From an uncultured Clostridia bacterium (GTDB taxonomy: Bacteria > Bacillota > Clostridia > TANB77 > CAG-508), in assembly GCA_934149275.1 (NCBI GenBank), contig CAKPEG010000004.1:1-64000 (forward strand): a DNA stretch of 64,000 bases, written 5' to 3'. The notes beneath the pieces were generated by a model that was not told the DNA's origin, made no database searches, and saw only the letters and a program-made list of their open reading frames with translations. Of this stretch, positions 24,609-33,182 are shown in pieces. The stretch's first letter is position 1; each line of letters opens with the position of its first letter. The position numbers and the translations under genes are program-made.

Positions 24609-24634
24609 TAGGGGCTACAATCAGTAGTCCCTTT
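24609..24634 (+). terminator. Intrinsic terminator of spoVS
   Basis: AGGGGCTAC and GTAGTCCCT pair around AATCA with a short T stretch. Repeat R1 copy C follows at once. Confidence 0.75.
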
Positions 24635-24649
24635 ATTAATTATAGAAAA

Positions 24650-24775
24650 AGAAAATATTATATTTGGTTTTTGAGTGACGCGCAGTTTGAAAGTTTTTCC
24701 CTAACCTTCTAAACGAAGTTTAGTAGGTGGGAAAATATTTTAGCAAGGAACGAAAAAATAAATATAATATTTTCT
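24650..24775 (+). repeat. Palindromic repeat R1, copy C
   Basis: A 126-bp element with ends AGAAAATATTATATTT and its near-complement AAATATAATATTTTCT. The core is almost identical to copy B. The left flank TATTAATTATAG and right flank CAACAAT are shared with copies A and D. Confidence 0.92.
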
Positions 24776-24882
24776 CAACAATAAATAATAATACGCATTA
24801 GCTTTAGCACAAAATAACAATCATAGTCTTGAAACAAAAATAAAAATAGTATATTATAATCAAAGATGAAACGAGGTGAAAA

Positions 24883-26487
24883 ATGAAAAAAATAAATATA
24901 TTCAAATACATATTTATTATTGTAATAATTATATTAGCAATAGTTACTTATTCAATATATAAAAAAGATAAATCTAACCCAGAGAAAAAATCAGTAACCC
25001 AAGAAACAGAGGATACAACTAATGTGGTAAAAGAATTGCGATTAGCAATATCACAGATGGATACGATAAATCCAATAATAAGTAAAAATAAACATGTCCA
25101 AGAGATAAGTAAAATAGTATTTGACTCATTAATAGAACTTAAAGAAGATTATTCAAAAGAATATGCATTAGCAACTGAAGTTTCAAAAACAGATGATGTT
25201 ACATATGTCATAAAATTAAGAGAAAATGTTAAATGGTCAGATGGTTCAGATTTTAAAGCAGAAGATGTTAAATACACAATAGAACTATTAAGAAATATAG
25301 ATTCAGTTTACACCGGAAACGTTCAAAACATCGTAGCTATAGATATTATTGATGACCACACATTAAGATTTACTTTAAATCAAAATGTTCCATTTTTTGA
25401 ATATAATTTAACATTTCCAATAATGTCATCCGAATATTATAAAGATACAGATTTTGCAAATTCAGATAAAACGAACTTGCCACTTGGAACAGGAATGTTT
25501 AAAATAAAATCTTTTGATGAAAAAGTTATAAGCTTAGAAAAAAATACAGACTATTGGAATACAGAAAAAAATAGTGTATTAGAACAGATAAATATAAACA
25601 TTTATCAAACAATGGGAGAAGTATATAATGACTTTAAAAATGGTAATGTCGATTGTATAAACACATCACAAAACAGTGTTAATCAAAATATTGGAACAAT
25701 TGGTTTTGCTTCATTAGAGTTTGATAGTAAAGATTATGACTATGTTGCTTTTAATTCAAACAATACATATTTGGCGAGTGCAAATGTTAGAAAAGCTTTA
25801 TCATATTACATAGATAAAAACAATACAATTGCAAGTAGCTATGGAAATGGATATAGGGTTTCAGATTTCCCATTGGATTATGGAAATTTTTTATATACAA
25901 ATGATTTAATCGATAATGGATATAATTCTGGAGCAGCAGGCAGTTTATTAGCAACGGATGGATGGAGTTTTAAAAATAATTCATGGCAAAAATTAATAGG
26001 TAATAAATATGTGAGATTAGCATTCACATTAACAGTAAATGGAGATAATGCAATTAGTGTATCAGTCGCAGAAAATCTTAGACAACAGTGGGCTAACTCA
26101 GGAATAGCTGTAACAATTAGAAAAGTATCATCGCAAAATTATTATAATTTAATCAATTCACGAAATGGATATGATGCAATACTAATGAACATTAGCAATT
26201 CATTTACGCCAAACATAAATACTTATGTAGGATCAGGAAATATTTCAAACTATAATAATGACGAGATAAATCAGTTAATAACAGATTCAAGTAATATGGA
26301 TGACACAAATCAAATAAAAGAAAATTATAAGAGAATAATTCAGATATACAATGATGAAAAGCCATTTATGAGCATAGCTAGAAAAAGAAATCTACTAGTT
26401 TATAACACAAATCTAACTGGAAACTTAAAACCAACTCCATATAATATATATAATTATATTGAAAAATGGTATCGAAAAAATTATTAA
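24883..26487 (+). CDS. Solute-binding protein family 5 (oligopeptide/nickel type)
   Basis: Extracellular substrate-binding component of an ABC importer of the OppA/DppA class. The 534-residue protein has an N-terminal hydrophobic helix (about 8-26) without a lipobox cysteine, so it is predicted to stay membrane-anchored rather than lipidated. The SBP_bac_5 domain is seen in VYVIKLRENVKWSDGSDFKAEDVKYT-like strands (about 108-130) and LPLGTGMFKIKSF. No permease or ATPase genes are adjacent, so it either serves a transporter encoded elsewhere or has another role. The ligand is unknown. It has its own short promoter region after repeat R1 copy C. Confidence 0.88.
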   Translation: MKKINIFKYIFIIVIIILAIVTYSIYKKDKSNPEKKSVTQETEDTTNVVKELRLAISQMDTINPIISKNKHVQEISKIVFDSLIELKEDYSKEYALATEVSKTDDVTYVIKLRENVKWSDGSDFKAEDVKYTIELLRNIDSVYTGNVQNIVAIDIIDDHTLRFTLNQNVPFFEYNLTFPIMSSEYYKDTDFANSDKTNLPLGTGMFKIKSFDEKVISLEKNTDYWNTEKNSVLEQININIYQTMGEVYNDFKNGNVDCINTSQNSVNQNIGTIGFASLEFDSKDYDYVAFNSNNTYLASANVRKALSYYIDKNNTIASSYGNGYRVSDFPLDYGNFLYTNDLIDNGYNSGAAGSLLATDGWSFKNNSWQKLIGNKYVRLAFTLTVNGDNAISVSVAENLRQQWANSGIAVTIRKVSSQNYYNLINSRNGYDAILMNISNSFTPNINTYVGSGNISNYNNDEINQLITDSSNMDDTNQIKENYKRIIQIYNDEKPFMSIARKRNLLVYNTNLTGNLKPTPYNIYNYIEKWYRKNY

Positions 26488-26493
26488 AAAGTA

Positions 26494-26521
26494 TTGACAA
26501 AAAAAATATATAATATATAAT
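26494..26521 (+). promoter_or_regulatory. recA promoter
   Basis: TTGACA (26494-26499) and TATAAT (26516-26521) with 16-bp spacing form a strong promoter. I see no clear Firmicute LexA box (GAAC-N4-GTTC type) in the leader, only the palindrome CAAACATTTG-like stretch near 26528. Confidence 0.75.
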
Positions 26522-26569
26522 AAAACAAACAAACATTTGGAAAACAAAAATTTGTAAGGAGAGAGAAAA

Positions 26570-27616
26570 ATGAAAGAAAACGATGAAAAGAGAAAAGCCC
26601 TAGATGCAGCAATGGGACAAATAGAAAAACAATTTGGAAAAGGTTCTGTAATGAAATTAGGAGAGTTCAAAGCAATGGAAGTTGAAGCAATTCCAACAGG
26701 AGCCTTAACACTAGACGTTGCACTTGGAATAGGAGGAATTCCAAAGGGAAGAATAATAGAAATATTTGGTCCAGAATCATCAGGAAAAACAACACTTGCA
26801 CTTCATGCAATAGCTGAATCTCAAAAAGCTGGAGGAACAGCAGCATTTATAGATGCAGAACATGCATTAGATCCAGTATATGCAAAGAAGCTAGGCGTAG
26901 ATATAGATAACTTAATAGTTTCACAACCCGATACAGGTGAACAAGCATTAGAAATAACAGAAGCATTAGTAAGAAGTGGTGCTATAGACATAATAGTAGT
27001 AGACTCTGTTGCAGCATTAGTCCCAAAGGCTGAAATAGATGGAGATATGGGAGATACACATGTTGCATTACAAGCTAGACTAATGTCACAAGCTTTAAGA
27101 AAATTAGCAGGAGTTTTAAATAAATCAAAAACAGCAATAATATTTATTAACCAATTAAGAGAAAAAGTTGGTATTATGTTTGGAAATCCTGAAACAACAC
27201 CAGGTGGAAGAGCATTAAAATTCTATGCATCTGTTCGTTTAGATATAAGAAGAATAGAAAATATTAAACAAGATGGCGAAGTTATAGGAAATAGAACAAG
27301 GGTTAAAGTTGTAAAAAATAAAGTTGCTCCTCCTTTCAGAGAAGCAGAATTTGATATTCTATATGGAGAAGGAATATCTAAAGAAGGAAGCATTTTAGAT
27401 TTAGCAGTTAACCTAGATATAATAGATAAAAGTGGTGCTTGGTTTAGTTATAATGGTGCAAAGATTGGTCAAGGAAGAGAAAACGTAAAAAGATACTTAA
27501 AAGAAAATCCAAAAATATTAGCAGAAATTGAACAAAAAATTAGAGATAACTATAGCAAAGCATTTGAACAAGCTTTAGATGAAAATGCGCCAGAAGAAAA
27601 AGAAGACGAAGAATAA
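26570..27616 (+). CDS. recA: Recombinase A
   Basis: DNA strand-exchange ATPase and SOS co-protease. The 348-residue protein has an N-terminal QIEKQFGKGSVMKLG, the Walker A motif GPESSGKTT at about 67-75, Walker B IIVVDSVAAL at about 141-150, and the L2-type loop with GNPETTPGGRALKFYAS. The acidic C-terminal tail PEEKEDEE is typical. AAGGAGAG is well placed. recX lies downstream, separated by about 250 bases holding a hairpin (27636-27676). Confidence 0.98.
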   Translation: MKENDEKRKALDAAMGQIEKQFGKGSVMKLGEFKAMEVEAIPTGALTLDVALGIGGIPKGRIIEIFGPESSGKTTLALHAIAESQKAGGTAAFIDAEHALDPVYAKKLGVDIDNLIVSQPDTGEQALEITEALVRSGAIDIIVVDSVAALVPKAEIDGDMGDTHVALQARLMSQALRKLAGVLNKSKTAIIFINQLREKVGIMFGNPETTPGGRALKFYASVRLDIRRIENIKQDGEVIGNRTRVKVVKNKVAPPFREAEFDILYGEGISKEGSILDLAVNLDIIDKSGAWFSYNGAKIGQGRENVKRYLKENPKILAEIEQKIRDNYSKAFEQALDENAPEEKEDEE

Positions 27617-27635
27617 TTAAAAAAATATGTTATAG

Positions 27636-27676
27636 AAAGTTTGCCAAAAGGTTATACAAATTAGGCAAACTTTCTT
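27636..27676 (+). terminator. Hairpin between recA and recX
   Basis: AGAAAGTTTGCC and GGCAAACTTTCT are fully complementary over 12 bp. Only a short T run follows, so termination may be partial, allowing some read-through into recX. Confidence 0.6.
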
Positions 27677-27871
27677 ATGATATTTGGTAGATGAATTAAA
27701 ACAAATCTGAAAAATTTCAAATTTCAATATTTACTATATGTTTTAAAATTGAAATTTTAATAATTTGTTTACATGAAAAAAATATGAAATAAATATGAAA
27801 TAAATATAGCAAAATATAAAGAAAGGAACTAATCAATTATTAAATAGATTAGATAAATTATACAGAACTAT

Positions 27872-28318
27872 ATGGATTTGGAAAGATTAGAAAAAGTTGA
27901 TAAATTAAAAACAAAAATATTAAAATATATTTTTTATAAAAAAAGAACTGAAAAAGAAATACTAGAAAAATTTAAAAACGAAGATAGTGATATTTTAGAT
28001 GAGACTATTGAAAACTTGAAAGAATTAGGATATATTAATGATGAAAAATATGTTGAAAGATTTATGCATGAAGCAATTGCGTTAAAGAATTTATCAATTT
28101 TTGAATTAAAATATAAATTATATTCAAAAGGTGCAAAAGAATCAGCAATAGATGACTATATATCTAAAAATGAAGAAATGCTTGAAGAATATGAAGTATT
28201 ATCAGCACGCAACATAGTGAACAAGAAGAAAAATACACAAGAGATGCAAGATATAATTTTATACTTGAAAAAGAAAAGATATAGACCAGAAACAATAAAT
28301 AAAATAAGTAGGGAGTAA
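27872..28318 (+). CDS. recX: RecX family regulatory protein
   Basis: Modulates RecA filaments. The 148-residue alpha-helical repeat protein shows RecX patterns: KILKYIFYKKRTEKEILEKF, LKELGYINDEKYVERF and LSIFELKYKLYSKGAKESAIDDYI. An in-frame stop lies only a few codons upstream, so the ATG at 27872 is the only ATG start, yet no ribosome binding site precedes it at normal spacing; the AAAGGA near 27823 is too far. Weak translation is inferred. scpA begins 2 bases after the stop. Confidence 0.88.
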   Translation: MDLERLEKVDKLKTKILKYIFYKKRTEKEILEKFKNEDSDILDETIENLKELGYINDEKYVERFMHEAIALKNLSIFELKYKLYSKGAKESAIDDYISKNEEMLEEYEVLSARNIVNKKKNTQEMQDIILYLKKKRYRPETINKISRE

Positions 28319-28319
28319 C

Positions 28320-29075
28320 ATGGGAATATTAACACTTGAAACAAATAAATATGCACTTAAATTAGAAAATTTTGAGGGACCATTAGATTTATTATGTCAT
28401 TTAATAGACAAGAATAAAATGGATATATATGATGTTAAATTATCTGAAATAGCAGATCAATACATTGAATATATAAACGAAATGGAAAAACAAAATCTTG
28501 ATGTAACAAGTGAATTTCTTCTAATTGCAAGCACACTAGTTTTTCTTAAATCAAAAGAATTACTGCCTAAAGAAACAGAAGATGAGGCAGAATTAACAGA
28601 AGAAGAATTATTAAGAAGAATTATAGAATATAAAAAATATAAAGAAATGTCTAAAAAATTTAAGGAAATGTTTCTTGAAAATAATAAAAGATTTTATAAT
28701 TTACCATTACAAATAGAATTACCAAAACAAAAAATAGAAAAAGAATATTCATCAGAATTGTTATATAAAAATTATAAAAGATTAATAGAAAATAGAGAAG
28801 CTCGTATAAATAAAAATGCTGAAAATATTGAGAAAATTGCTATTACAGATACATACACAGTAACTAGTAAAGTAAAAGAAATATTTAGAGCACTTTCAAA
28901 AAAGCCTAAAATTGTATTTAATAAAATGTTTTCAGTAAAGACTAAGCCCAAAGCTGAAGTAGTTACAGCATTCACGGGATTACTAGAATTAACAAGAAGA
29001 AGCAAAGTAACTGCTACACAAGAAGAACTATTTGGCGATATTATTGTAGAAAAAAATGCAAGAAAAAAAGAATAA
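28320..29075 (+). CDS. scpA: Segregation and condensation protein A
   Basis: Kleisin subunit of the SMC-ScpAB condensin that organises the nucleoid. The N-terminal signature is clear: LENFEGPLDLLCHLIDKNKMDIYDVKLSEIADQYIEYI, then FLLIASTLVFLKSKELLP (about 65-82). The C-terminal winged-helix region has FTGLLELTRRSKVTATQEELFGDI. 251 residues is normal. GGGAGTAAC precedes the ATG and overlaps the recX end. The usual downstream partner scpB is not in this window. Confidence 0.95.
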   Translation: MGILTLETNKYALKLENFEGPLDLLCHLIDKNKMDIYDVKLSEIADQYIEYINEMEKQNLDVTSEFLLIASTLVFLKSKELLPKETEDEAELTEEELLRRIIEYKKYKEMSKKFKEMFLENNKRFYNLPLQIELPKQKIEKEYSSELLYKNYKRLIENREARINKNAENIEKIAITDTYTVTSKVKEIFRALSKKPKIVFNKMFSVKTKPKAEVVTAFTGLLELTRRSKVTATQEELFGDIIVEKNARKKE

Positions 29076-29631
29076 TAAAAATAAGGTATATGGAAAAAAT
29101 AGTATTATGAAAATATTTATCATAATACTATTTTTTATTTTAATAATATTATTATCAATCACAGTATGCATTGATATAGAAAAATTAGAAATATACAATG
29201 GAAAAACAGTTTTTAAGATAAAATTAAAAATATATATTTTTAAATATATAAAAATATTTCAGAAGAAAATTCATAAAAAAGATATTATAAAAATGATAGA
29301 AAATATGTCAAAGGAAAATATAATCAAAGACGAAAAAATAATTAGAAAAATAAAATATACTTTTAGTGATATGAATATAAATGTTGAATATGGAATTAGA
29401 AATGTATTACTCAATACGTACACATATGGAATAATTAATATGATAATTCCGATATTTTTAGCACAAAAAGGCACAAACAATATTGAATATAATATAACTA
29501 CAAATTTTAGAAAAAAATTTATAAGTATACAAGCTAGAGGAAAAATTCAAGTACAGATTTTAGAAAATATAATAAAATTATTCAAACAAAATGTAGTAAA
29601 ACTGAACAAGAAAAAAATTTGTTTTAGGTAG
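29056..29631 (+). CDS. DUF2953-like membrane protein (YtfI-like)
   Basis: A 191-residue protein with one N-terminal membrane helix (about 18-40), a beta-rich middle, and a Lys-rich C-terminus. Size, topology and position resemble the DUF2953 family (Bacillus YtfI), which lies between scpAB and ytfJ/gerW in many spore formers; similarity is weak and partly contextual. In this window gerW is close by but inverted, with an orphan gene between. The start overlaps the scpA end by 20 bases; an ATG at 29107, at the membrane helix, is an alternative. Neither has a strong ribosome binding site, suggesting coupling to scpA. Confidence 0.6.
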   Translation: MQEKKNNKNKVYGKNSIMKIFIIILFFILIILLSITVCIDIEKLEIYNGKTVFKIKLKIYIFKYIKIFQKKIHKKDIIKMIENMSKENIIKDEKIIRKIKYTFSDMNINVEYGIRNVLLNTYTYGIINMIIPIFLAQKGTNNIEYNITTNFRKKFISIQARGKIQVQILENIIKLFKQNVVKLNKKKICFR

Positions 29632-29768
29632 AAAAATTGTACTAGTATAAAATTTAATATGCAATTTGTGAACCTATCAGGTTATTTTTAGCATACATTA
29701 ATGCAATAAAAATTAGAATTAACTATATGATTAATAAAAAATAGAACTACATCGTATAAATGAGAGAA

Positions 29769-29798
29769 GAGCTCTGACTCATTAGAATCAGAGCTCCC
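29769..29798 (-). terminator. Hairpin downstream of orphan gene 29808
   Basis: GAGCTCTGA and TCAGAGCTC frame a perfect short-loop hairpin next to the stop of the minus-strand gene. It is GC-richer than the surroundings. Confidence 0.7.
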
Positions 29799-29807
29799 AA
29801 CTTCTTG

Positions 29808-30503
29808 TTACTTATTTTTTTCATCTGGGTAAAATATTTTTTGCAATACGTCTAGGAGAGTTGCACCATTTGTAGCAACTACTCGTGCCAAACAATAAGG
29901 GCCATAAAATACCAATGCTTCGGTTGCCCACATTTTTTTACTCTTCACAACGTCAGCAGATACAGGTTTATCCTCTTTAATCATTGCTGAGAGCTGAGCA
30001 AGCGTCATTTTGTTTGGTATTTTGCTTTTCGGAATAGCTGGACAATGATAGTCAATAGTTAGTGTATAACTTTTACTACAATTGAGCCAATACCGAGCTG
30101 GTTTAATAGGTAGATTAAATACTCCACCTAAGACCAAGTTATCAATAGTTACTTTTTCTCCAACTGAAGTTGGATTCCAGCGTGGCTGCCCAGGAAAGCG
30201 ACCGCAATTTTTGATGACCGTGTTAATACTGTCAGTATATTCAGCCATTTCATCAGGAAGATATTGAACATATCCAGCATCCTGAAAGGATGAGATAATA
30301 TCAAAAAACTTTACTGAATATCTAATGACACCCTTGGCATCATCAGCTGGAAAATTACCAAGCTTAACTAAGTCATTAAACATTTTCTTTAAACGCTTGA
30401 ATTCAGCAGGTGAATTAAGTGCAATGTTTTTCTGTCTAACAATGTTAGCTATCCGCTCATTACGAATACAATACTTATTATAGTCTTTTTTTGTTCTAGG
30501 CAT
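29808..30503 (-). CDS. Orphan hypothetical protein (231 aa)
   Basis: I do not recognise this protein. It is soluble and basic, starts MPRTKKDYNKYC with an N-terminal helical region, and has a beta-rich second half with QPRWNPTSVGEKVTIDNLVLGG and CSKSYTLTIDYHCPA. Codons are less AT-biased than in neighbours. AGGAGGTGCACTTT precedes the ATG, giving good spacing. A near-consensus promoter (TTGATT, 17 bp, TATAAT) and a terminator make it a self-contained cassette. It sits between the DUF2953-like gene and gerW, genes often adjacent in spore formers, which suggests insertion. Confidence 0.68.
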   Translation of the reverse strand: MPRTKKDYNKYCIRNERIANIVRQKNIALNSPAEFKRLKKMFNDLVKLGNFPADDAKGVIRYSVKFFDIISSFQDAGYVQYLPDEMAEYTDSINTVIKNCGRFPGQPRWNPTSVGEKVTIDNLVLGGVFNLPIKPARYWLNCSKSYTLTIDYHCPAIPKSKIPNKMTLAQLSAMIKEDKPVSADVVKSKKMWATEALVFYGPYCLARVVATNGATLLDVLQKIFYPDEKNK

Positions 30504-30552
30504 AAAGTGCACCTCCTAAAAATAAGTTGTTATATTACTGAGTAACAATTTC

Positions 30553-30581
30553 ATTATACTCCAAAATACGGAAAAAATCAA
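30553..30581 (-). promoter_or_regulatory. Promoter of orphan gene 29808
   Basis: On the minus strand TTGATT (30581-30576) and TATAAT (30558-30553) with a 17-bp spacer. Confidence 0.75.
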
Positions 30582-30602
30582 CCGAATGCAGAAAGTACAG
30601 CG

Positions 30603-31097
30603 CTATTTCTCAGATTCTAAAACAGAATTTTCGGAATCCTCTTTAATATTTTCTTCAATTTTTTCTTTAAGTTTTTCTATACACTTATTTTTATCTTTTA
30701 AATTTTTGATAAATTCTCCAGATTTATCTAGTAAATCAGGTACATAATCGATTAGCTTATCAACATATGAATCGTGAGTAACTGGCAATAGTTTTACAAT
30801 TCCATTTGAAACTACTAGAAAAGCAACAGGCTCAATATTTACTCCTGCACCACTACCACCGCCAAATGGAAGTCTATACTGAACTTGCTCTTCTTTTTCC
30901 CTTTTAGAATATTCATTAATAGTTTCACCTTTGAACTCACTACCACCTGCTGCAAAACCAAAACTTACTTTAGAAATTGGAATAATTAAAGTATCAATAC
31001 CAGTAGAAATAGGTTCTCCTATAATGGTATCAACATCAATCATATCTTTAATACTACTCATAGCAGTATTCATTAACCCTTCAATTGGATGAGACAT
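30603..31097 (-). CDS. gerW: GerW family sporulation protein (YtfJ)
   Basis: A spore protein family needed for L-alanine-triggered germination in Bacillus. The 164-residue protein begins MSHPIEGLMNTAMSSIKDMID and has the family core VIGEPI-like VDTIIGEPISTGIDTLIIPISKVSFGFAAGG, followed by the Gly-rich PFGGGSGAGVNIEPVAFLVV. The start at 31097 is fixed by AAGGAGG eight bases upstream; the frame is open further. The C-terminal third is a charged helix. It is transcribed away from mgtC. Confidence 0.93.
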   Translation of the reverse strand: MSHPIEGLMNTAMSSIKDMIDVDTIIGEPISTGIDTLIIPISKVSFGFAAGGSEFKGETINEYSKREKEEQVQYRLPFGGGSGAGVNIEPVAFLVVSNGIVKLLPVTHDSYVDKLIDYVPDLLDKSGEFIKNLKDKNKCIEKLKEKIEENIKEDSENSVLESEK

Positions 31098-31252
31098 TTT
31101 AAAAACCTCCTTGTATTTTATTATTAATATTCTCAAAAAGGTAAAGAAATATTCATAGAATGAATGGTCATCAAAATGAAAAGTGTGTTGTTAAAACAAC
31201 AAATTAATGATAGAATGAATAAAAATATGAAGCGAAAAAGAAAGGAGTAAAA

Positions 31253-31915
31253 ATGGAAGAGATTTTGAACGTAATTACAAATTCATTTGAATTAGAAGCA
31301 TTCTTAAGACTGGTATTAGGCGCATTTTTAGCTGGATTAATAGGATATGAAAGAGAATCATGGAAGAAACCAGCAGGAATAAGAACTCACATATTGGTAG
31401 GAGAAAGTGCAGTATTGATAATGCTTTGTGGAATATATTTATCAAAAACAATAACTGGAGCTGATCCATCGAGAATACCAGCACAGTTGCTTTCAGGAAT
31501 AGGATTTATTGGTGCTGGAACAATTTTAAGAGATGGATTTCATGTAAAAGGATTAACAACTGCAGCAAGCTTGCTTGCTGTAACGGGAATTGGGTTAATT
31601 GTTGGAGCAGGTGCTTATTTAGTAGCAATAGTAGCAACATTTTTTATTTATATTATACTTTCATATTCATATAAAATTTCAGACGCAGCAGAAAAATTTG
31701 ATGAATTTGACTTTAAAATTTATACTGACGATATATATAAAAATTTAAAACAAGTTGAAAAAGTATTATCAAAAGATGAGATAATTATAAAGAGAATAAA
31801 AGTTGAATCAGATCATATTAGAGTAAAAGGAAAAATTTTAGAAAGTTTAAATAAAAACAGATTAATAACAGGAATTATGAAAATAGAAGGAATTAAAGAA
31901 ATTGTTGAGGAATAA
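31253..31915 (+). CDS. MgtC/SapB family membrane protein
   Basis: A 220-residue protein with four to five N-terminal membrane helices (about 15-145) and a cytoplasmic ACT-like C-terminal domain (about 155-220). The family signature is visible in FLAGLIGYERESWKKPAGIRTHILVGESAVLIM and GIGFIGAGTILRDG...VKGLTTAASLL. MgtC proteins affect magnesium-limited growth and acid or ATP homeostasis; the biochemical role here is unknown. AAAGGAG is well spaced. It ends just before the GltD-like gene, with which it is probably co-transcribed. Confidence 0.92.
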   Translation: MEEILNVITNSFELEAFLRLVLGAFLAGLIGYERESWKKPAGIRTHILVGESAVLIMLCGIYLSKTITGADPSRIPAQLLSGIGFIGAGTILRDGFHVKGLTTAASLLAVTGIGLIVGAGAYLVAIVATFFIYIILSYSYKISDAAEKFDEFDFKIYTDDIYKNLKQVEKVLSKDEIIIKRIKVESDHIRVKGKILESLNKNRLITGIMKIEGIKEIVEE

Positions 31916-31922
31916 TAATACT

Positions 31923-33182
31923 ATGGAAAATATAGAGAAGATTAAAGAAAAAGCTGAATATTGTTTAAATTGCAAAACACATCCATGCACAAATGCATGC
32001 CCAATGAATACACATATACCAGAATTTATATCTAAAATAAAAAATGATGAATTTGAAGAAGCATATAAGATTTTAAGAGAGAATAATATTTTTTCTCATA
32101 TTTGTAGCATGATATGCCCACAAGAAAATCAATGTGAAGGATCATGTGTAAGAGGGATAAAGCAAACTCCAACACAAATTGGAAATTTAGAAAAGTTCGT
32201 AAATGAATGGGCAGAAAATAAAAAAATAGAAATACAAGTTCCAAAAAAAGTTGACAGAAAAGAAAAAATTGCAGTAATAGGATCAGGTCCAGCCGGATTA
32301 GAATGTGCATATGAGTTGAGAAAAAAAGGATTTCAAGTTACAGTATTTGAAAAGGAAAAAGAACTAGGTGGAATTTTAAAATATGGAATACCAGATTTTA
32401 GATTAGAAAAAAAGTATGTACAAGAAATTATAGATATGTTAAAAAATATGAATGTTAAATTTGAAACAGAAAAAGAACTAGGAAAAAATATTCATATTAG
32501 TGATTTGAAAAAAGAGTATGATTGTGTATTTTTAGGAATAGGAGCAGAAACTTCAAGCAAATATGATTTAGGAGACTTTGAGCAAATATATGATTCAGAC
32601 TATTTCTTGAAAGCATATAATAGAAATAATTTTATTCCTAATTTAGGAGATGTTGTAATAATAGGTGGAGGAAATGTTGCAATGGACTCTGCAAGAGTAG
32701 CATTAAAGATGGGAGCAAAGTCATCAAACATACTATATAGAAGAGATGTAGAGCACATGCCTGCTAGAAAAATTGAACTAGAAGAAGCAATTGAAGATGG
32801 AGTAAATCCTGAATTTACAACAAGAGTGATTAAAGCAGAAGGAAAAGATAAAAAGATTGAATATGTAAAATGCATCAAAACAAAAGTTGTTGAAGGAAAA
32901 GCAATGGATATTCCAAATACAGAATTTGATTTTAAGGCAGACACTGTTGTATTTGCAATAGGATTAAAACCAAACAAAGAAGTTCTAAAAGCAGAAGGTT
33001 TGGAATATAATGAAAGTGGACTATTAAAAATAGATGATAAAGAAAGGACAAATATCGAAGGAGTATATGCTGGAGGAGATTTGTCTGAAAGTAAATCAAC
33101 AGTCTGCAGAGCACTTGGAAGTGCAAGAAATGCAGCAAATGCAATTATAGAATTTTTTGAAAAGGGAGATACAAATGTTTAA
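31923..33182 (+). CDS. GltD-like NAD(P)H-dependent FAD oxidoreductase
   Basis: A 419-residue flavoprotein related to the glutamate synthase small subunit. It has an N-terminal cysteine-rich 4Fe-4S domain (CLNCKTHPCTNACPMNTHIP and CSMICPQENQCEGSCVRG), an FAD-binding IAVIGSGPAGLECAYELR at about 115, an NADPH-binding VVIIGGGNVAMDSARVALKMGA at about 245, and the C-terminal GVYAGGDLSESKSTVCRALGSAR. No glutamate synthase large subunit or NfnA-type partner is adjacent, so the electron partner is unknown. ATG 31923 is used; an in-frame TTG at 31902 has no better site. The stop overlaps the pepV start. Confidence 0.93.
   Translation: MENIEKIKEKAEYCLNCKTHPCTNACPMNTHIPEFISKIKNDEFEEAYKILRENNIFSHICSMICPQENQCEGSCVRGIKQTPTQIGNLEKFVNEWAENKKIEIQVPKKVDRKEKIAVIGSGPAGLECAYELRKKGFQVTVFEKEKELGGILKYGIPDFRLEKKYVQEIIDMLKNMNVKFETEKELGKNIHISDLKKEYDCVFLGIGAETSSKYDLGDFEQIYDSDYFLKAYNRNNFIPNLGDVVIIGGGNVAMDSARVALKMGAKSSNILYRRDVEHMPARKIELEEAIEDGVNPEFTTRVIKAEGKDKKIEYVKCIKTKVVEGKAMDIPNTEFDFKADTVVFAIGLKPNKEVLKAEGLEYNESGLLKIDDKERTNIEGVYAGGDLSESKSTVCRALGSARNAANAIIEFFEKGDTNV

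Noticed and set aside
26522..26569. LexA (SOS) box upstream of recA
   Set aside because: No GAAC-N4-GTTC-type site is present. The CAAACATTTG-like stretch does not fit the Firmicute consensus.
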